From assembly GCA_963699225.1 (NCBI GenBank), contig OY969423.1, forward strand, positions 744,001 to 808,000: 64,000 nt of DNA, written 5' to 3'. Below the pieces are notes generated by a model that had not been told where the DNA came from, searched no databases, and saw nothing but the letters and a program-made list of their open reading frames with translations. The translations under genes were made by a program, and so were the position numbers. Positions 24,926 to 33,887 of this stretch are shown one piece after another; within the stretch, counting starts at the first letter, position 1, and each line of letters begins with the position of its first letter. Origin of the DNA: VRUE01 sp963699225. GTDB lineage: Bacteria; Actinomycetota; Thermoleophilia; Solirubrobacterales; 70-9.

Positions 24926-26836
24926 TCAGCCCCCGCCGGCTCGGACCACGAAAGAATTCTGATCCACATCCAACTCTATGGTGCCACGTCTGTCGGTTCG
25001 CAGCGTTTGCACCCCGTGCCGGGCGAGCTCGGCCAGGGTGTTGGCGGCCGGATGGCCATAGGGGTTGCCGGCGCCGACCGAGATCACAGCGAGTCGTGGG
25101 GTGATCCGATCGAGCAGGGCACCAAGGCCCGAGTCTTCGCTGCCGTGATGGGCGACCTTGAGGACGTCGACCGGCCCCGGGTCGATCGGCACTTCCGCCG
25201 CCTCGGCATCGGCGGTGAGCAGGATCGAGAACCACCGCCAGCGAGCAAGCAGGACAACGGCCTGGGCGTTGGGGTCGGCACCTTCCAGCGGCTGGTCGAG
25301 CAGCTCCGGCGGTGGCCAGAGGACACTGAGCCGCAGGTGCCCAGAACCGATGGCATCGCCCGCCGCGACCCGAACGAGCCCGGCGCCAGCGGCGTCGGCC
25401 TCAGCTCGCAAACGACGGCCGAGACGGGCGTAAAGCAGCCGGCCAATCGGGAAATGCCGCTCGAGTAGTTCCTGGATACCGCCAGCGTGGTCGGACTGTT
25501 CGTGGGTGACGACGGCGGCGCCGAGGGAATCGACGCCAGCGTCCTCGAGCTTGGCGGCGAGTCCGTCACCGGGCGGTCCTCCGTCGATCAGGACCGGTGG
25601 TGCGGTCGCCGGTCTCATCAGGATCGCATCGCCTTGGCCGATGTCGAGCACCTCAATACGCAAACCGGCAGTTGGCGGAGCCGATGGCTCGCCAGCCGCG
25701 GCGCCCAGGCGCACAAGCACGAGCGAAGCCAGGAGGACGACCCCAGCTACAGGCACACCCCAGCGACGGTGCAACGTCTTACGGCTCTGAGACTGCTGGA
25801 AGACGTTGCGCTCGGGATCGCCTGGGCTTGGGGCGCGGCGGAGTGCCGCGATGCGGCGCCGGCGCAGCAGCGCAGGGAGGGCGATCACCGCCACCGCCAG
25901 GGCCAGATAGGAAGCGATCAGACCTCGAATGCCCATCTCCACTTCCAGAAGCGCCCAGCGCGGCCCCGCGCACCAGCTCGCCACGGCGGCGATGTAGGCG
26001 AGCAGGGGCGCCGCGATCGCGTTCGGGACGGCTGTCGGGAAGCCGGGCACCTGGGCGCCGATCGATGTGAGCATGCCGAGCCACATCGCCGGCGCGACCG
26101 CGGGCAGCGCCAGCAGGTTGGCCACGAGGCTCACGGTCGAGAGTTCGCCGAAGTGAAAGACGATCAGCGGCGCGGTGGCAAGCGTGGCGGCAACGGTCAC
26201 CGCCGCGCCCTCGGCCAAGGCGCCGCGCAGGCCGCCCGATCCGAGCCGGCTCGCAATTACCCTCCGCAGCGGTCGGGCGATCCAGAGGATGCCGAGCACG
26301 GCAGCGAAGCTGAGTTGCCAGCCGACGTCGGCGCCAATCCGCGGATCGACCGCGAGGGTGACGATCGCGGCGATAGCCAGCGCGTAGAGGCGCGAGGCGC
26401 GGCGCCCGGCAAACGTCGCCAGCAGGGTCAGCGCGCCCATTACGCCAGCCCGCACGATCGAGGGGCCGCCACCGGCGAGCGGGACGTAGACCGCGATCGT
26501 GGCGACGATCCAGAGCAACCGCGTGCGCAGGGGCATGCCGAGAAGCGCCAGCAGCGGCATCGCCAGCAAGCCGAGCAAAGCCACGTTCTGGCCGGAGACG
26601 GCCAGCAGGTGGCTGAGGCCGGCGCGGCGGAAGTCTTCAACCGTGGCGGCATCTATGCCTTCGTCCTCGCCGAGGACGAAGCCGCGCGCCAGCGCCGCCT
26701 CGCGGGCCGGCATGCCTCTGTCCAGGGCCCGCTCGGCGCGAGCCCGGATCTGGTCTCGATGACCAAGAGCAAGGGCGACCACGAGGAGCAGCCCGAGCAC
26801 GACGACCGCGCTCGGTCGCCCGCGCCGCATCGCCAC
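24926..26836 (-). CDS. comEC: DNA-uptake channel protein ComEC/Rec2, short form
   Basis: ComEC forms the inner-membrane channel for single-stranded DNA during transformation. The 636-residue protein has the Competence domain (HLLAVSGQN near 76, VRAGVMGAL near 130, DPRIGADVGWQLSF near 165) with many helices, then a metallo-beta-lactamase-like domain from about 395 (VLDIGQGDAILMR, LIDGGPP, THEQSDHAGG, VAHHGSED). It lacks the N-terminal OB-fold region of full-length ComEC, and the second metal-site residue of THxxxDH is Gln. The GTG start overlaps the comEA stop by one base. Confidence 0.9.
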   Translation of the reverse strand: MAMRRGRPSAVVVLGLLLVVALALGHRDQIRARAERALDRGMPAREAALARGFVLGEDEGIDAATVEDFRRAGLSHLLAVSGQNVALLGLLAMPLLALLGMPLRTRLLWIVATIAVYVPLAGGGPSIVRAGVMGALTLLATFAGRRASRLYALAIAAIVTLAVDPRIGADVGWQLSFAAVLGILWIARPLRRVIASRLGSGGLRGALAEGAAVTVAATLATAPLIVFHFGELSTVSLVANLLALPAVAPAMWLGMLTSIGAQVPGFPTAVPNAIAAPLLAYIAAVASWCAGPRWALLEVEMGIRGLIASYLALAVAVIALPALLRRRRIAALRRAPSPGDPERNVFQQSQSRKTLHRRWGVPVAGVVLLASLVLVRLGAAAGEPSAPPTAGLRIEVLDIGQGDAILMRPATAPPVLIDGGPPGDGLAAKLEDAGVDSLGAAVVTHEQSDHAGGIQELLERHFPIGRLLYARLGRRLRAEADAAGAGLVRVAAGDAIGSGHLRLSVLWPPPELLDQPLEGADPNAQAVVLLARWRWFSILLTADAEAAEVPIDPGPVDVLKVAHHGSEDSGLGALLDRITPRLAVISVGAGNPYGHPAANTLAELARHGVQTLRTDRRGTIELDVDQNSFVVRAGGG

Positions 26837-27423
26837 TAGGGCTGCAGGCGGGCGCGCAGCGACTCCATCGTCGCCGGCCCGATCCCGCTCACCTGGTCGA
26901 GCTGGTCGATCGAGGAGAGACCACCGTGTTCGTCGCGGAACTCGATGATGTCCTGCGCGGTCACCGGTCCGATGCCGTCGATCGTGTCGAGCTGCTCGAC
27001 TGTCGCAGTGCCGAGGCTGATCGGGCCTTCTTCGGCGGCGGCGCCAGTCGCGAGCGATGCTCCCGCCGGCCCCTGCTTCGGCACCACCACCTGCTGGCCG
27101 TCTGCGAGGCGAGCGGCCAGGTTGATCGCTTCCAGCAAGGCGCCGGCGCTTGCTCCTCCCGCCCGCTCGACCGCATCTGTCACCCGCGCCCCCGCCGGCA
27201 GCCGGTAGACGCCGGGGCGAGCAACTGCGCCCGTTACGTCGACTACAACGTCGCCACCGGAGCCGCTGCTGTCGACGGTGAATTCCTTGCCGCTGTCAGA
27301 GGAGTACGACGAGCTGGCTTCACTGCTGTTCCCCTCGGCGTGAATCGCGCGGACCCCGAGCAGCAGCAGCGCAACCGCGATCGCACCGTAGACGGCGACC
27401 TGGGATCTGCTCAGCTCGGGCAC
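26836..27423 (-). CDS. comEA: DNA-binding competence protein ComEA
   Basis: ComEA binds incoming double-stranded DNA at the cell surface. The 195-residue protein has an N-terminal membrane anchor (about 10-24), a Ser-rich linker, an SLBB-type domain (VVVDVTGAVARPGVYRLPAG near 60) and a C-terminal double helix-hairpin-helix region (LDTIDGIGPVTAQDII, and LDQVSGIGPATMESL). It immediately precedes comEC and with dprA and comM (58-60 kb) suggests a transformation apparatus or its remains. Confidence 0.93.
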   Translation of the reverse strand: MPELSRSQVAVYGAIAVALLLLGVRAIHAEGNSSEASSSYSSDSGKEFTVDSSGSGGDVVVDVTGAVARPGVYRLPAGARVTDAVERAGGASAGALLEAINLAARLADGQQVVVPKQGPAGASLATGAAAEEGPISLGTATVEQLDTIDGIGPVTAQDIIEFRDEHGGLSSIDQLDQVSGIGPATMESLRARLQP

Positions 27424-27480
27424 GACCCAAACCGTTCACCACCGTGGCGCGCGTATGGCGCGCAGGCTCAAACGTTTGGA

Positions 27481-27876
27481 CTACAGGTCTTCGTCGTCGT
27501 AGCCCGCAACCTCTGCGAGCTGATCCGAGTAGAGCTCGGCAGCGGCAACCGGGGGCGACTGCACCGATACACAGGCGAGCTCGGCGTCGCCGTGGTTGGC
27601 GATCGCGTGCTCGGTCGCCGGCGGGACCAGAATCAAGTCACCCTCGGCGACCTGCTGCGTGTCCCCCGCAACCGACATCGTGCCGGCGCCGCGCACGACC
27701 ACGTAGGCCTGCTCTGCCTGCTCATCTGAGCGCAGTGTCTGCTCCGCGCCCGAGGGAAGCTCGATCCAGGTCACCGAGAGATTGCGCGAGCCGAGTTCGC
27801 CCGCGTCCATCAGCACGCGGGTGCGCAAACGGTGCCATTCCTCGACCGAGGCCTCGGCGTGTCTTCTGACCAACAC
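27481..27876 (-). CDS. Cupin-domain protein
   Basis: A 131-residue single-domain cupin. Conserved strands include SDEQAEQAYVVVRGAG near 50, EGDLILVPPATEHAI near 78 and NHGDAELACVSV near 94. The metal-binding histidines are partly kept (TEHAI), while the first motif has Glu/Gln instead of the usual two His, so a catalytic role is uncertain. It could bind a small ligand. It stands alone upstream of comEA with a small GCGCGC hairpin after its stop. Confidence 0.8.
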   Translation of the reverse strand: MLVRRHAEASVEEWHRLRTRVLMDAGELGSRNLSVTWIELPSGAEQTLRSDEQAEQAYVVVRGAGTMSVAGDTQQVAEGDLILVPPATEHAIANHGDAELACVSVQSPPVAAAELYSDQLAEVAGYDDEDL

Positions 27877-27917
27877 GCGCGCTTTGTACCAGATAACCGG
27901 AGCGGAACCGTGACCGC

Positions 27918-30413
27918 TCAGCGAACTACGAGGTTAACCAGCTTGCCGGGAACGACGATCTCCTTGACGACCTCTTTGCCGTCGAGGAAGCGAGCGACCT
28001 TGTCGCTGGCGTGGGCGAGGCGCAGCAGCTCGTCCTTGGGAGCGTCGGCGGCGGCCTCGATGCGATCGCGCAGCTTGCCGTTGACCTGGACGACAAGCGT
28101 CACGGTCTCGCTGCTGAGCAGGGCCGGCTCGGCCTCGGGCCAGGGCTGCTCCCAGACCCGGCCGCCCTGCAGGCGCTCCCAGATCTCCGCGCCCAGGTGC
28201 GGCGCGAAGGGGAAGATCAGCGATGCCGCCGTTGCTGCCGCAAAACGGACCGTCGCGACGCCCTCCGGATCGCCGTAGAGAGCGTCCTTGAGCCGGTAGG
28301 AGTCGTTGACCAGCTCCATCACCGCCGCGATTACGGTGTTGAACTGGAAGCCGCGCTGGAAGTCACGGGTCACCTTGTCGATCGCCCAGTGCGCCTTGGC
28401 CAGCAGTGTCCGTGCGTCACCGTCGAGGTCGAGCGCGCTCACGTCCACCCCAGCGCCCTTGTCTTCGACCTCCTCGCAGAGGCGCCAGAGGCGGGAGAGG
28501 AAGCGGTTGACTCCCTCGACCCCCTCGTCGGCCCAGTCGGCGTCGCGCTCGGGCGGGCCCATGAAGCAGATGTAGGTGCGGGCAGTGTCGGCGCCGTAGC
28601 GCTCGACGTACTCGGCCGGGCTGACCGTGTTGCCGCGCGACTTCGACATCTTCGCCCCGTCGCGGGTGATCATCCCCTGGGCGAAGAGGTTGGCGAAGGG
28701 CTCCTGGACGTCGAGCTGGCCGGTGTCGGCGAGCGCCTTGGTGAAGAAGCGCGCGTACATCAGGTGCAGGATCGCGTGCTCGACCCCGCCGATGTACTGG
28801 TCAACCGGCAACCAGTGCTCGGCGGCGGCGCGGTCCCAAGCGGCCTCGGCGTTGCCCGGGTCGAGGTAGCGGATGAAGTACCAGGAGGAATCGACGAAGG
28901 TGTCCATCGTGTCGGTCTCGCGGCGGGCCGGCTCGCCGCAGAGCGGGCACTCGGTCGCGACCCAGTCCTCAGCCGCCGCCAGCGGGCTCTTGCCCTGCGG
29001 CGCGTAGTCGTCGATCTCCGGCAGCTCTACCGGCAGCTGCTCGTCGGGGACCGGAACCATCCCGCATTCCTCGCAGTAGACGATCGGGATCGGCGCGCCC
29101 CAGTAGCGCTGGCGCGAGACCAGCCAGTCGCGCAGGCGGTAGTTGACGGCGGTCTCGCCGCGGCCCTCCTCGGCGAGCCAGGCGACGATCTCGGCGTAGG
29201 CGTCGCGGTTGCCCTTGCCGTCGAAACGGCCGGAGCCGGTCATCGGGCCGTCGCCCGGATAAGGCAGGCCCTCCTCGTCGCGACCGCTCTCGTCGTCGCT
29301 GCCCTCGATCACGCGGCGGATCGGCAGCTCGAAGGCCTTGGCGAAGGCGTAGTCGCGCTCGTCGTGGCCCGGCACCGCCATGATCGCGCCGGTGCCGTAC
29401 TCCATCAGCACGTAGTCGGCGACGAACATCGGGATCTCCTCGCCGTTGACCGGGTTGACGACGCTGCGGCCAAGCGGCACGCCGGTCTTCTCGCGATCCT
29501 CGGCGCCGCGGTCCTCGCTCGACTCGCGCGCGGCGCGGTCGACGTACTCACGCACCGCAGCCTCGGCCTCCGTGCCGGCGACGAGCCGCTCCAGCTCGGG
29601 ATGCTCGGGGGCGAGGACGAAGAAGGTGGCGCCGAAGAGCGTGTCGGGACGGGTGGTGAAGACGGGGAAGTCGAGGCCGAGCTCCTCGCAGCGGAAAGTC
29701 ACTTCCGCCCCCTCGGAGCGCCCGATCCAGTTGCGCTGCATCGTGATCACGTGCTCGGGCCAAGACTCGAGCTGCTCGAAGTCGGCCAACAGCCGCTCGG
29801 CGTACTCGGTGGTCTTGAAGAACCACTGCTCGAGCTTGCGCTGCACGACCTCGGTGCCGCAGCGCTCGCAGCGGCCGTCGATGACCTGCTCGTTGGCGAG
29901 CACGGTGGCGTCCTTGGGGCACCACTGCACCGGCGCTTCGGTGCGGTAGGCGAGGCCCTGCTCGAGCAGGCGCAGGAAGATCCACTGGGTCCAGCGGTAG
30001 TACTCGGGCGTGTGGGTTGCCAGTTCGCGCGACCAGTCGATCGAGATCCCCCACTCGCGGAACTGCTTCTGGAAGGAGGCGATTGAGCGCTCGGTCGCGA
30101 CCCGCGGCGACTCGCCGGTTTTGATCGCGTTGTTCTCCGCCGGCAGGCCGAAGGAGTCGTAGCCCATCGGGTGGATCACCTCGAAGCCCTGGCGGCGACG
30201 GAAGTGGGCGATCGCGTCGCCAACGGCGTAACACTTGAGATGCCCGACGTGGGGTTCGCCCGAGGGGTAGGGCAACATCTCCAGTACGTAGGACTTCGGC
30301 TTGCTGTTATCGAAGCCGGGCTGGCCTGGATTGGCGACCTCCCAGGTCTTCTCCTCGGCCCAGACCTGCTGCCACTTGCGCTCGATTGCCTTGGGGTCGT
30401 AGCTGCCGCTCAT
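27918..30413 (-). CDS. leuS: Leucyl-tRNA synthetase
   Basis: Class I synthetase charging tRNA-Leu; 831 residues, normal for bacterial LeuRS. The HIGH-type motif is in YPSGEPHVGHLK near 50, the CP1 editing domain has FTTRPDTLFGATF and DHDERDYAFA-like VPGHDERDYAFAKAF, the zinc-binding cysteines lie in CEECGMVP and CPLCGEP, and KMSKSRGNTVSP is near 570. The C-terminal anticodon-binding and extension domains are complete. It appears monocistronic, with about 110 nt before the SpoIIM-like gene stop; no T-box leader is visible. Confidence 0.96.
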   Translation of the reverse strand: MSGSYDPKAIERKWQQVWAEEKTWEVANPGQPGFDNSKPKSYVLEMLPYPSGEPHVGHLKCYAVGDAIAHFRRRQGFEVIHPMGYDSFGLPAENNAIKTGESPRVATERSIASFQKQFREWGISIDWSRELATHTPEYYRWTQWIFLRLLEQGLAYRTEAPVQWCPKDATVLANEQVIDGRCERCGTEVVQRKLEQWFFKTTEYAERLLADFEQLESWPEHVITMQRNWIGRSEGAEVTFRCEELGLDFPVFTTRPDTLFGATFFVLAPEHPELERLVAGTEAEAAVREYVDRAARESSEDRGAEDREKTGVPLGRSVVNPVNGEEIPMFVADYVLMEYGTGAIMAVPGHDERDYAFAKAFELPIRRVIEGSDDESGRDEEGLPYPGDGPMTGSGRFDGKGNRDAYAEIVAWLAEEGRGETAVNYRLRDWLVSRQRYWGAPIPIVYCEECGMVPVPDEQLPVELPEIDDYAPQGKSPLAAAEDWVATECPLCGEPARRETDTMDTFVDSSWYFIRYLDPGNAEAAWDRAAAEHWLPVDQYIGGVEHAILHLMYARFFTKALADTGQLDVQEPFANLFAQGMITRDGAKMSKSRGNTVSPAEYVERYGADTARTYICFMGPPERDADWADEGVEGVNRFLSRLWRLCEEVEDKGAGVDVSALDLDGDARTLLAKAHWAIDKVTRDFQRGFQFNTVIAAVMELVNDSYRLKDALYGDPEGVATVRFAAATAASLIFPFAPHLGAEIWERLQGGRVWEQPWPEAEPALLSSETVTLVVQVNGKLRDRIEAAADAPKDELLRLAHASDKVARFLDGKEVVKEIVVPGKLVNLVVR

Positions 30414-30525
30414 GCGGCCATCCTATGGAGAACCAATCAGCGAGCATCGCAATCTGATTCTTTGCGAGCGTCGTTGATATGGCGACAGCCAGCGCCCCCG
30501 GACGCGAAGCGGAGGAGGCGGTGGT

Positions 30526-31233
30526 TTAGGCCACCGGCGAGAGGGCTTCGAGGATGTGGGGCCAGACGTAAACCTCGATTGTCGCTGCAACGACGAGGGT
30601 AGGAATCGCGATCAGCACCGTGACCAGGGTGGCGGCGAGCAGCTGATTCCACTCGCCGCGGCGGCTGGCGATCAGCCAGGCGGCCAGGGGAAGGAAGAGC
30701 GCAGTGAGCTCGAGTAGCGCGTGCGGGAGGACGCTGAGCAGCAGGGTCGCGATCGAGATGTGCAGCTGGTAGGCGATCGTCGAGCCCTGGAAACCGAGGT
30801 AGAGCGCCTGGGTCGAGAGCGAGAAGAGGGTGACGGCGCAGACGAAGAGGATCGCCAGCTCGCCGGCCTTGACGTGGACCCAGCGTGAAATGCCGCTGCG
30901 CTGGGCCGCCGCGATCGGCATCGAGGAGCCGGCGATGAAGCCGGCGATGCAGGCGGTCGCGTGCAGGGCGAGGACCAGCGAGTTGCGCCAGAGGATCGGC
31001 AGCAGGTCGCCGGCTTCCGACGATTCAGTCAGGCCAGGAAGGTGGATCGGCGTGATGTCCGGCGTCAGCAGCCCGGCAACGACCCAGACCGCCGCCAGAA
31101 GCGCCAATGCGATCGCCAAGCTGAGCGCCATCCAGGCGCGTAGGACGACCCAGCGACCCTGACGCCAGCTCTCCAGTGCCGCGCGGGTGTCCTCCATCCC
31201 GTGCGAGAAAACATGCGAATTGGCGGTGCTCAT
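30526..31233 (-). CDS. SpoIIM-like (DUF95) membrane protein
   Basis: A 235-residue protein with about five or six helices, resembling the stage II sporulation protein M/DUF95 family: FIAGSSMPIAAAQ near 105 and the conserved PHALLELTALFLPLAAWLIA-type segment near 165-185. Family members occur widely in non-sporulating bacteria, where the role is unknown. ATG at 31233. It lies directly downstream of tRNA-Ala and upstream of leuS on the same strand. Confidence 0.72.
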   Translation of the reverse strand: MSTANSHVFSHGMEDTRAALESWRQGRWVVLRAWMALSLAIALALLAAVWVVAGLLTPDITPIHLPGLTESSEAGDLLPILWRNSLVLALHATACIAGFIAGSSMPIAAAQRSGISRWVHVKAGELAILFVCAVTLFSLSTQALYLGFQGSTIAYQLHISIATLLLSVLPHALLELTALFLPLAAWLIASRRGEWNQLLAATLVTVLIAIPTLVVAATIEVYVWPHILEALSPVA

Positions 31234-31272
31234 CGCTGCTGCATCGGCAGCAGAGAGCGATGAATTGAGCAG

Positions 31273-31345
31273 TGGAGCTGAGGGGGCTCGAACCCCTGAC
31301 CTTCGCGCTGCCAGCGCGACGCTCTTCCAGCTGAGCTACAGCCCC
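31273..31345 (-). tRNA. tRNA-Ala (GGC anticodon)
   Basis: A 73-nt cloverleaf: acceptor GGGGCTG pairs with CAGCTCC (one G-T pair), D arm GCTC/GAGC, anticodon stem TCGCG/CGCGA with loop CTGGCAG (anticodon GGC), T arm AGGGG/CCCCT with TTCGAGC, discriminator A. CCA is not encoded. A -10-like TAAACT lies about 17 nt upstream at 31362-31367. Confidence 0.96.
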
Positions 31346-31381
31346 GGGACCTTCGCCCGCCAGTTTAGCGACGGGAAACGC

Positions 31382-32572
31382 CTAAGCAGGGGCCGGCTCG
31401 ACCAGCTGAAAGCCGATCCCCGCGGCCTGCAGGCGCGACTGCAGGGCATCTCCCATCGCCGCCGCGGTGGTCACCTGGCCGGCGGTCTCGGGCAGCTCGT
31501 CGAAAGCGAGGCAGAGGCCCGACTCAGCCAGCATCTTCGAGGTCTCGCCGTAGCCGGGGTCGCCGCCGCTGACCTCGGTGACGACGCGCTTGCCGCCGCC
31601 CTCGCCGACGAAGACGATCTTGAACCAGCTCTTGGCACGGACCTCCTCGCTCGGCCCCTCACCCGGCGAGGGGAAGGCCTTGAGCAGGAGCTTGCGGGTC
31701 GGCGGCAGCTGCGCCAGCACCAGGGCCGCCCCCACCCCACCGGCGGTCACCGCGATCGAGGAGAGGTGCTTGGCGACGGCATTATGGCCGTAGCTGAAGT
31801 CCGGCCCGTAGCGCTCCAGCGCCGCCGCGGAGCGGCGCACGATCGCTCCGTCGATCGTCGGCAGCGGCGCCACCCAGCCGCCGAGATCGCTGTCGCGGCG
31901 CGGCCGGGGCGACGCGAAGTGGATCTTCCTGCCAGCCGGCCGCGGCTCGAGCTGCCGCCGGCGTCGCGCGGCGCTCACCGTTTGCCGCGCCCGGGCAAAG
32001 CCATTGATCGCCGACGAGAACGTTCCGCCCGAGAACTCGGCCCCGGTCCGCACGTAGCCGTTGACGGTCAGCGGCACGCCTTCGGGCAGATGCTTAACGG
32101 TGAAGTAGGCACCGAGGTCGTGCGGGATCGAGTCGAAGCCACAGCAATGGACCAGTCGGGCGCCGCTCTTGCGAGCCGCCTCGTGGTAGCCGAGCCACAT
32201 CCGGTCGACGAACTCGGGCTCGCCGGTTAGGTCGATGTAATCCGTCCCGGCAGCGGCACAGGCGGCGACCAACGGCTCGCCATAGAGCGCGTAGGGGCCG
32301 ACCGTAGTGATGACGACCTTGGCCGCCTCGGCGACTTTTGCCAATGCGGTGGCATCGGCGGCATCGGCGATCAGCAGGTCGGGAGCCGCGATGCCCGGCC
32401 CGAGGAGGGACTCCAGGGAAGATCGAACCGCCTCGAGCTTGCCCCGGTTGCGTCCGACGAGCGCCCAGCGCAGTCCCTCGGGACCGTTCGCGGCGAGGTA
32501 GCGAGCCGTCAGCCCACCGGTGAACCCGGTAGCCCCGAAGAGGGCCAGGTCATATCGCCGCTCGTCGGTCAT
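31382..32572 (-). CDS. Saccharopine dehydrogenase-like / trans-acting enoyl reductase family protein
   Basis: A 396-residue NAD(P)-binding protein. The Rossmann motif GATGFTGGLTARYLA is near 13-27 and VITTVGPYALYG near 86, then DLTGEPEFV and CCGFDSIPHDLG near 143. This matches the actinobacterial family that includes mycobacterial trans-acting enoyl reductase in complex-lipid synthesis, as well as lysine-pathway-like enzymes; the sequence does not decide the substrate. Its ATG overlaps the stop of the VOC gene (ATGA), so it belongs to a three-gene set with the VOC and secreted protein genes. Confidence 0.82.
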   Translation of the reverse strand: MTDERRYDLALFGATGFTGGLTARYLAANGPEGLRWALVGRNRGKLEAVRSSLESLLGPGIAAPDLLIADAADATALAKVAEAAKVVITTVGPYALYGEPLVAACAAAGTDYIDLTGEPEFVDRMWLGYHEAARKSGARLVHCCGFDSIPHDLGAYFTVKHLPEGVPLTVNGYVRTGAEFSGGTFSSAINGFARARQTVSAARRRRQLEPRPAGRKIHFASPRPRRDSDLGGWVAPLPTIDGAIVRRSAAALERYGPDFSYGHNAVAKHLSSIAVTAGGVGAALVLAQLPPTRKLLLKAFPSPGEGPSEEVRAKSWFKIVFVGEGGGKRVVTEVSGGDPGYGETSKMLAESGLCLAFDELPETAGQVTTAAAMGDALQSRLQAAGIGFQLVEPAPA

Positions 32573-33006
32573 CCGAGCTTTTCCGCCAGCTCGATGATGA
32601 TTCCCGCCGGGCCGCGGATGTAACAGAGTCGATAGATGTCCTCGTAGCGCTCCACATCGCCGACGAGCTCCGCGCCGTGGGCGCGCAGGCCGGCGAGAGT
32701 GGCGTCGAGGTCGTCAACCGCGAAGGTGAGATGGCGGATGCCGGGGGCGTTTGCCGGCGCCCGCGCGTCGCCCTCGGGGCCCTGCGGGGCGTGGAACTTC
32801 ACCAGCTCGAGTTTTGAGTGACCGTCCGGAGTCACCATCATCGCGAACTCCGTCCGGACCCCCTCGAGCCCCACTACGCGATCCACCAAATCGCCCTCGA
32901 GCGACGCTTCGCCCTGTGGCTCGAGCCCGAGCTCGACAAAGAACGCAATCGCAGCCGTAAGGTCGTCGACCACGAGGCCGACATGGTCCATGCGTTCGAC
33001 CGTCAT
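32569..33006 (-). CDS. VOC-family protein, methylmalonyl-CoA epimerase-like
   Basis: A 145-residue vicinal-oxygen-chelate protein with paired beta-alpha-beta modules. RMDHVGLVVDDLTAAIAFF opens module one (metal His near 7), SKLELVKF near 80 and IRHLTFAVDDLDATL near 100 open the second, and GIIIELAEKL ends it with a metal Glu. The pattern is close to methylmalonyl-CoA epimerases and glyoxalase-like proteins. ATG at 33006 overlaps the upstream gene's stop; it is followed by the enoyl-reductase-like gene with another overlap. Confidence 0.82.
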   Translation of the reverse strand: MTVERMDHVGLVVDDLTAAIAFFVELGLEPQGEASLEGDLVDRVVGLEGVRTEFAMMVTPDGHSKLELVKFHAPQGPEGDARAPANAPGIRHLTFAVDDLDATLAGLRAHGAELVGDVERYEDIYRLCYIRGPAGIIIELAEKLG

Positions 33007-33536
33007 CGACTCGACCCCTTGTGTGGATGCTTCTTGTGGCTCTTCTTGACGCACTTGCCGTGCTTGAGCTTCTTGCCTTTTTTGCACTTCTTCTTTGGCG
33101 TCGACGACGGCGGCGGCGTGACAGTGCGGGTCGCTTCGGCTTCGATCCGCACCGTGCCGAAAACCGTGGTCGCGACCGGCGTTTCGGCCGAGACTTCGAG
33201 CGAGCAGGAATCGGACCCCGCCGGCGCGGTCAGCGTGGTCGTTGTGGGAGGCGTCACGGTTTCTTTCTTTTCCGGAATGCCCGTGGCACCGTGATCGCAG
33301 TAGAGGCTCTGCAGGATTTCAAGCGGCTGTACCGGCGTCGCCGTGTAGGTGATCTTGAAGGAGAGCGGGTCTTCGACCGCGGGGGGCGCGAGAAAGGGGC
33401 CCGGTTCGGGGCCGGTGTCCTCATTGAGCCCAAGCGACACGGTTTCGGTCGCCGCAAAGGCGGTCTCCGCGCTTGCGGCCCCCGCGAACAGGGCGGCGAG
33501 CATTAGTGCGACGGCAACCAGCTTCACCCGGTGCAT
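33003..33536 (-). CDS. Secreted protein with basic Lys/Cys-rich C-terminus
   Basis: A 177-residue protein. A signal peptide (MHRVKLVAVALMLAALFAGA, cleavage near ASA) is followed by about 115 residues of Thr/Pro/Glu-rich beta-type sequence with two cysteines, then a strongly basic tail of Lys, His and two Cys (for example KKKCKKGKKLKHGKC). Tails of this type recur on secreted proteins of Solirubrobacterales and may bind the anionic wall. Its stop overlaps the VOC ATG, an odd pairing of an exported protein with cytosolic enzymes. Function unknown. Confidence 0.72.
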   Translation of the reverse strand: MHRVKLVAVALMLAALFAGAASAETAFAATETVSLGLNEDTGPEPGPFLAPPAVEDPLSFKITYTATPVQPLEILQSLYCDHGATGIPEKKETVTPPTTTTLTAPAGSDSCSLEVSAETPVATTVFGTVRIEAEATRTVTPPPSSTPKKKCKKGKKLKHGKCVKKSHKKHPHKGSSR

Positions 33537-33575
33537 TATGGTCGATGTCCCACGACAAATAGGAGGGCGCCAGTC

Positions 33576-33860
33576 ATGCACGTGCGTGTGGTCAGGTTCA
33601 CCGACGTATCTGCCGAGCGGATGCAAGAGCTTCTTGCTCGCATCGAGGAGTCCGACGGACCACCCCCCGGGGTTCCCGCCACCGGCCTCAAGGTCTTGTT
33701 TGATGACAGCCAGGGAACCGCGGTGGTCCTTCAGTACTTCGAGAACGCTGAGGACATGGAGGCCGGCGCCAAGGTGTTCAGCGCGATGGACACATCGGAG
33801 ACGCCCGGCACGCGCGCCTCGGTGGACATGTGCGAGGTGAAGGTCGAGCGAACGCTCTAG
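33576..33860 (+). CDS. Small ABM-like hypothetical protein
   Basis: A 94-residue protein with a strong AGGAGG site 10 nt before the ATG at 33576. The beta-alpha-beta pattern (HVRVVRFTDVSAERMQELLA, GLKVLFDDSQGTAVVLQYF, then DMEAGAKVFSAM) resembles dimeric alpha-beta-barrel domain proteins. No catalytic residues are evident. It is divergent from the secreted gene with only 39 nt between start codons, so promoters must overlap, and precedes the helicase. Confidence 0.75.
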   Translation: MHVRVVRFTDVSAERMQELLARIEESDGPPPGVPATGLKVLFDDSQGTAVVLQYFENAEDMEAGAKVFSAMDTSETPGTRASVDMCEVKVERTL

Positions 33861-33868
33861 CGTTTCGG

Positions 33869-33887
33869 GCACTTCCGCCAGAAGTGC
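33869..33887 (+). terminator. Hairpin between the small ABM-like gene and the helicase gene
   Basis: GCACTTC/GAAGTGC with a 5-nt loop lies 9 nt after the TAG at 33860. No U-tract. It overlaps the proposed GTG start of the helicase, so it could also affect its translation. Confidence 0.35.

Noticed and set aside
28011..30086. 691-codon plus-strand open frame opposite leuS
   Set aside because: It is the antisense shadow of a high-GC gene; leuS on the other strand has all synthetase motifs, and the translated antisense is Ala/Gly/Arg/Val-rich with no domain.
30414..30525. T-box leader upstream of leuS
   Set aside because: The 112-nt space has no T-box core sequence (TGGNACCGCG) or specifier loop layout.
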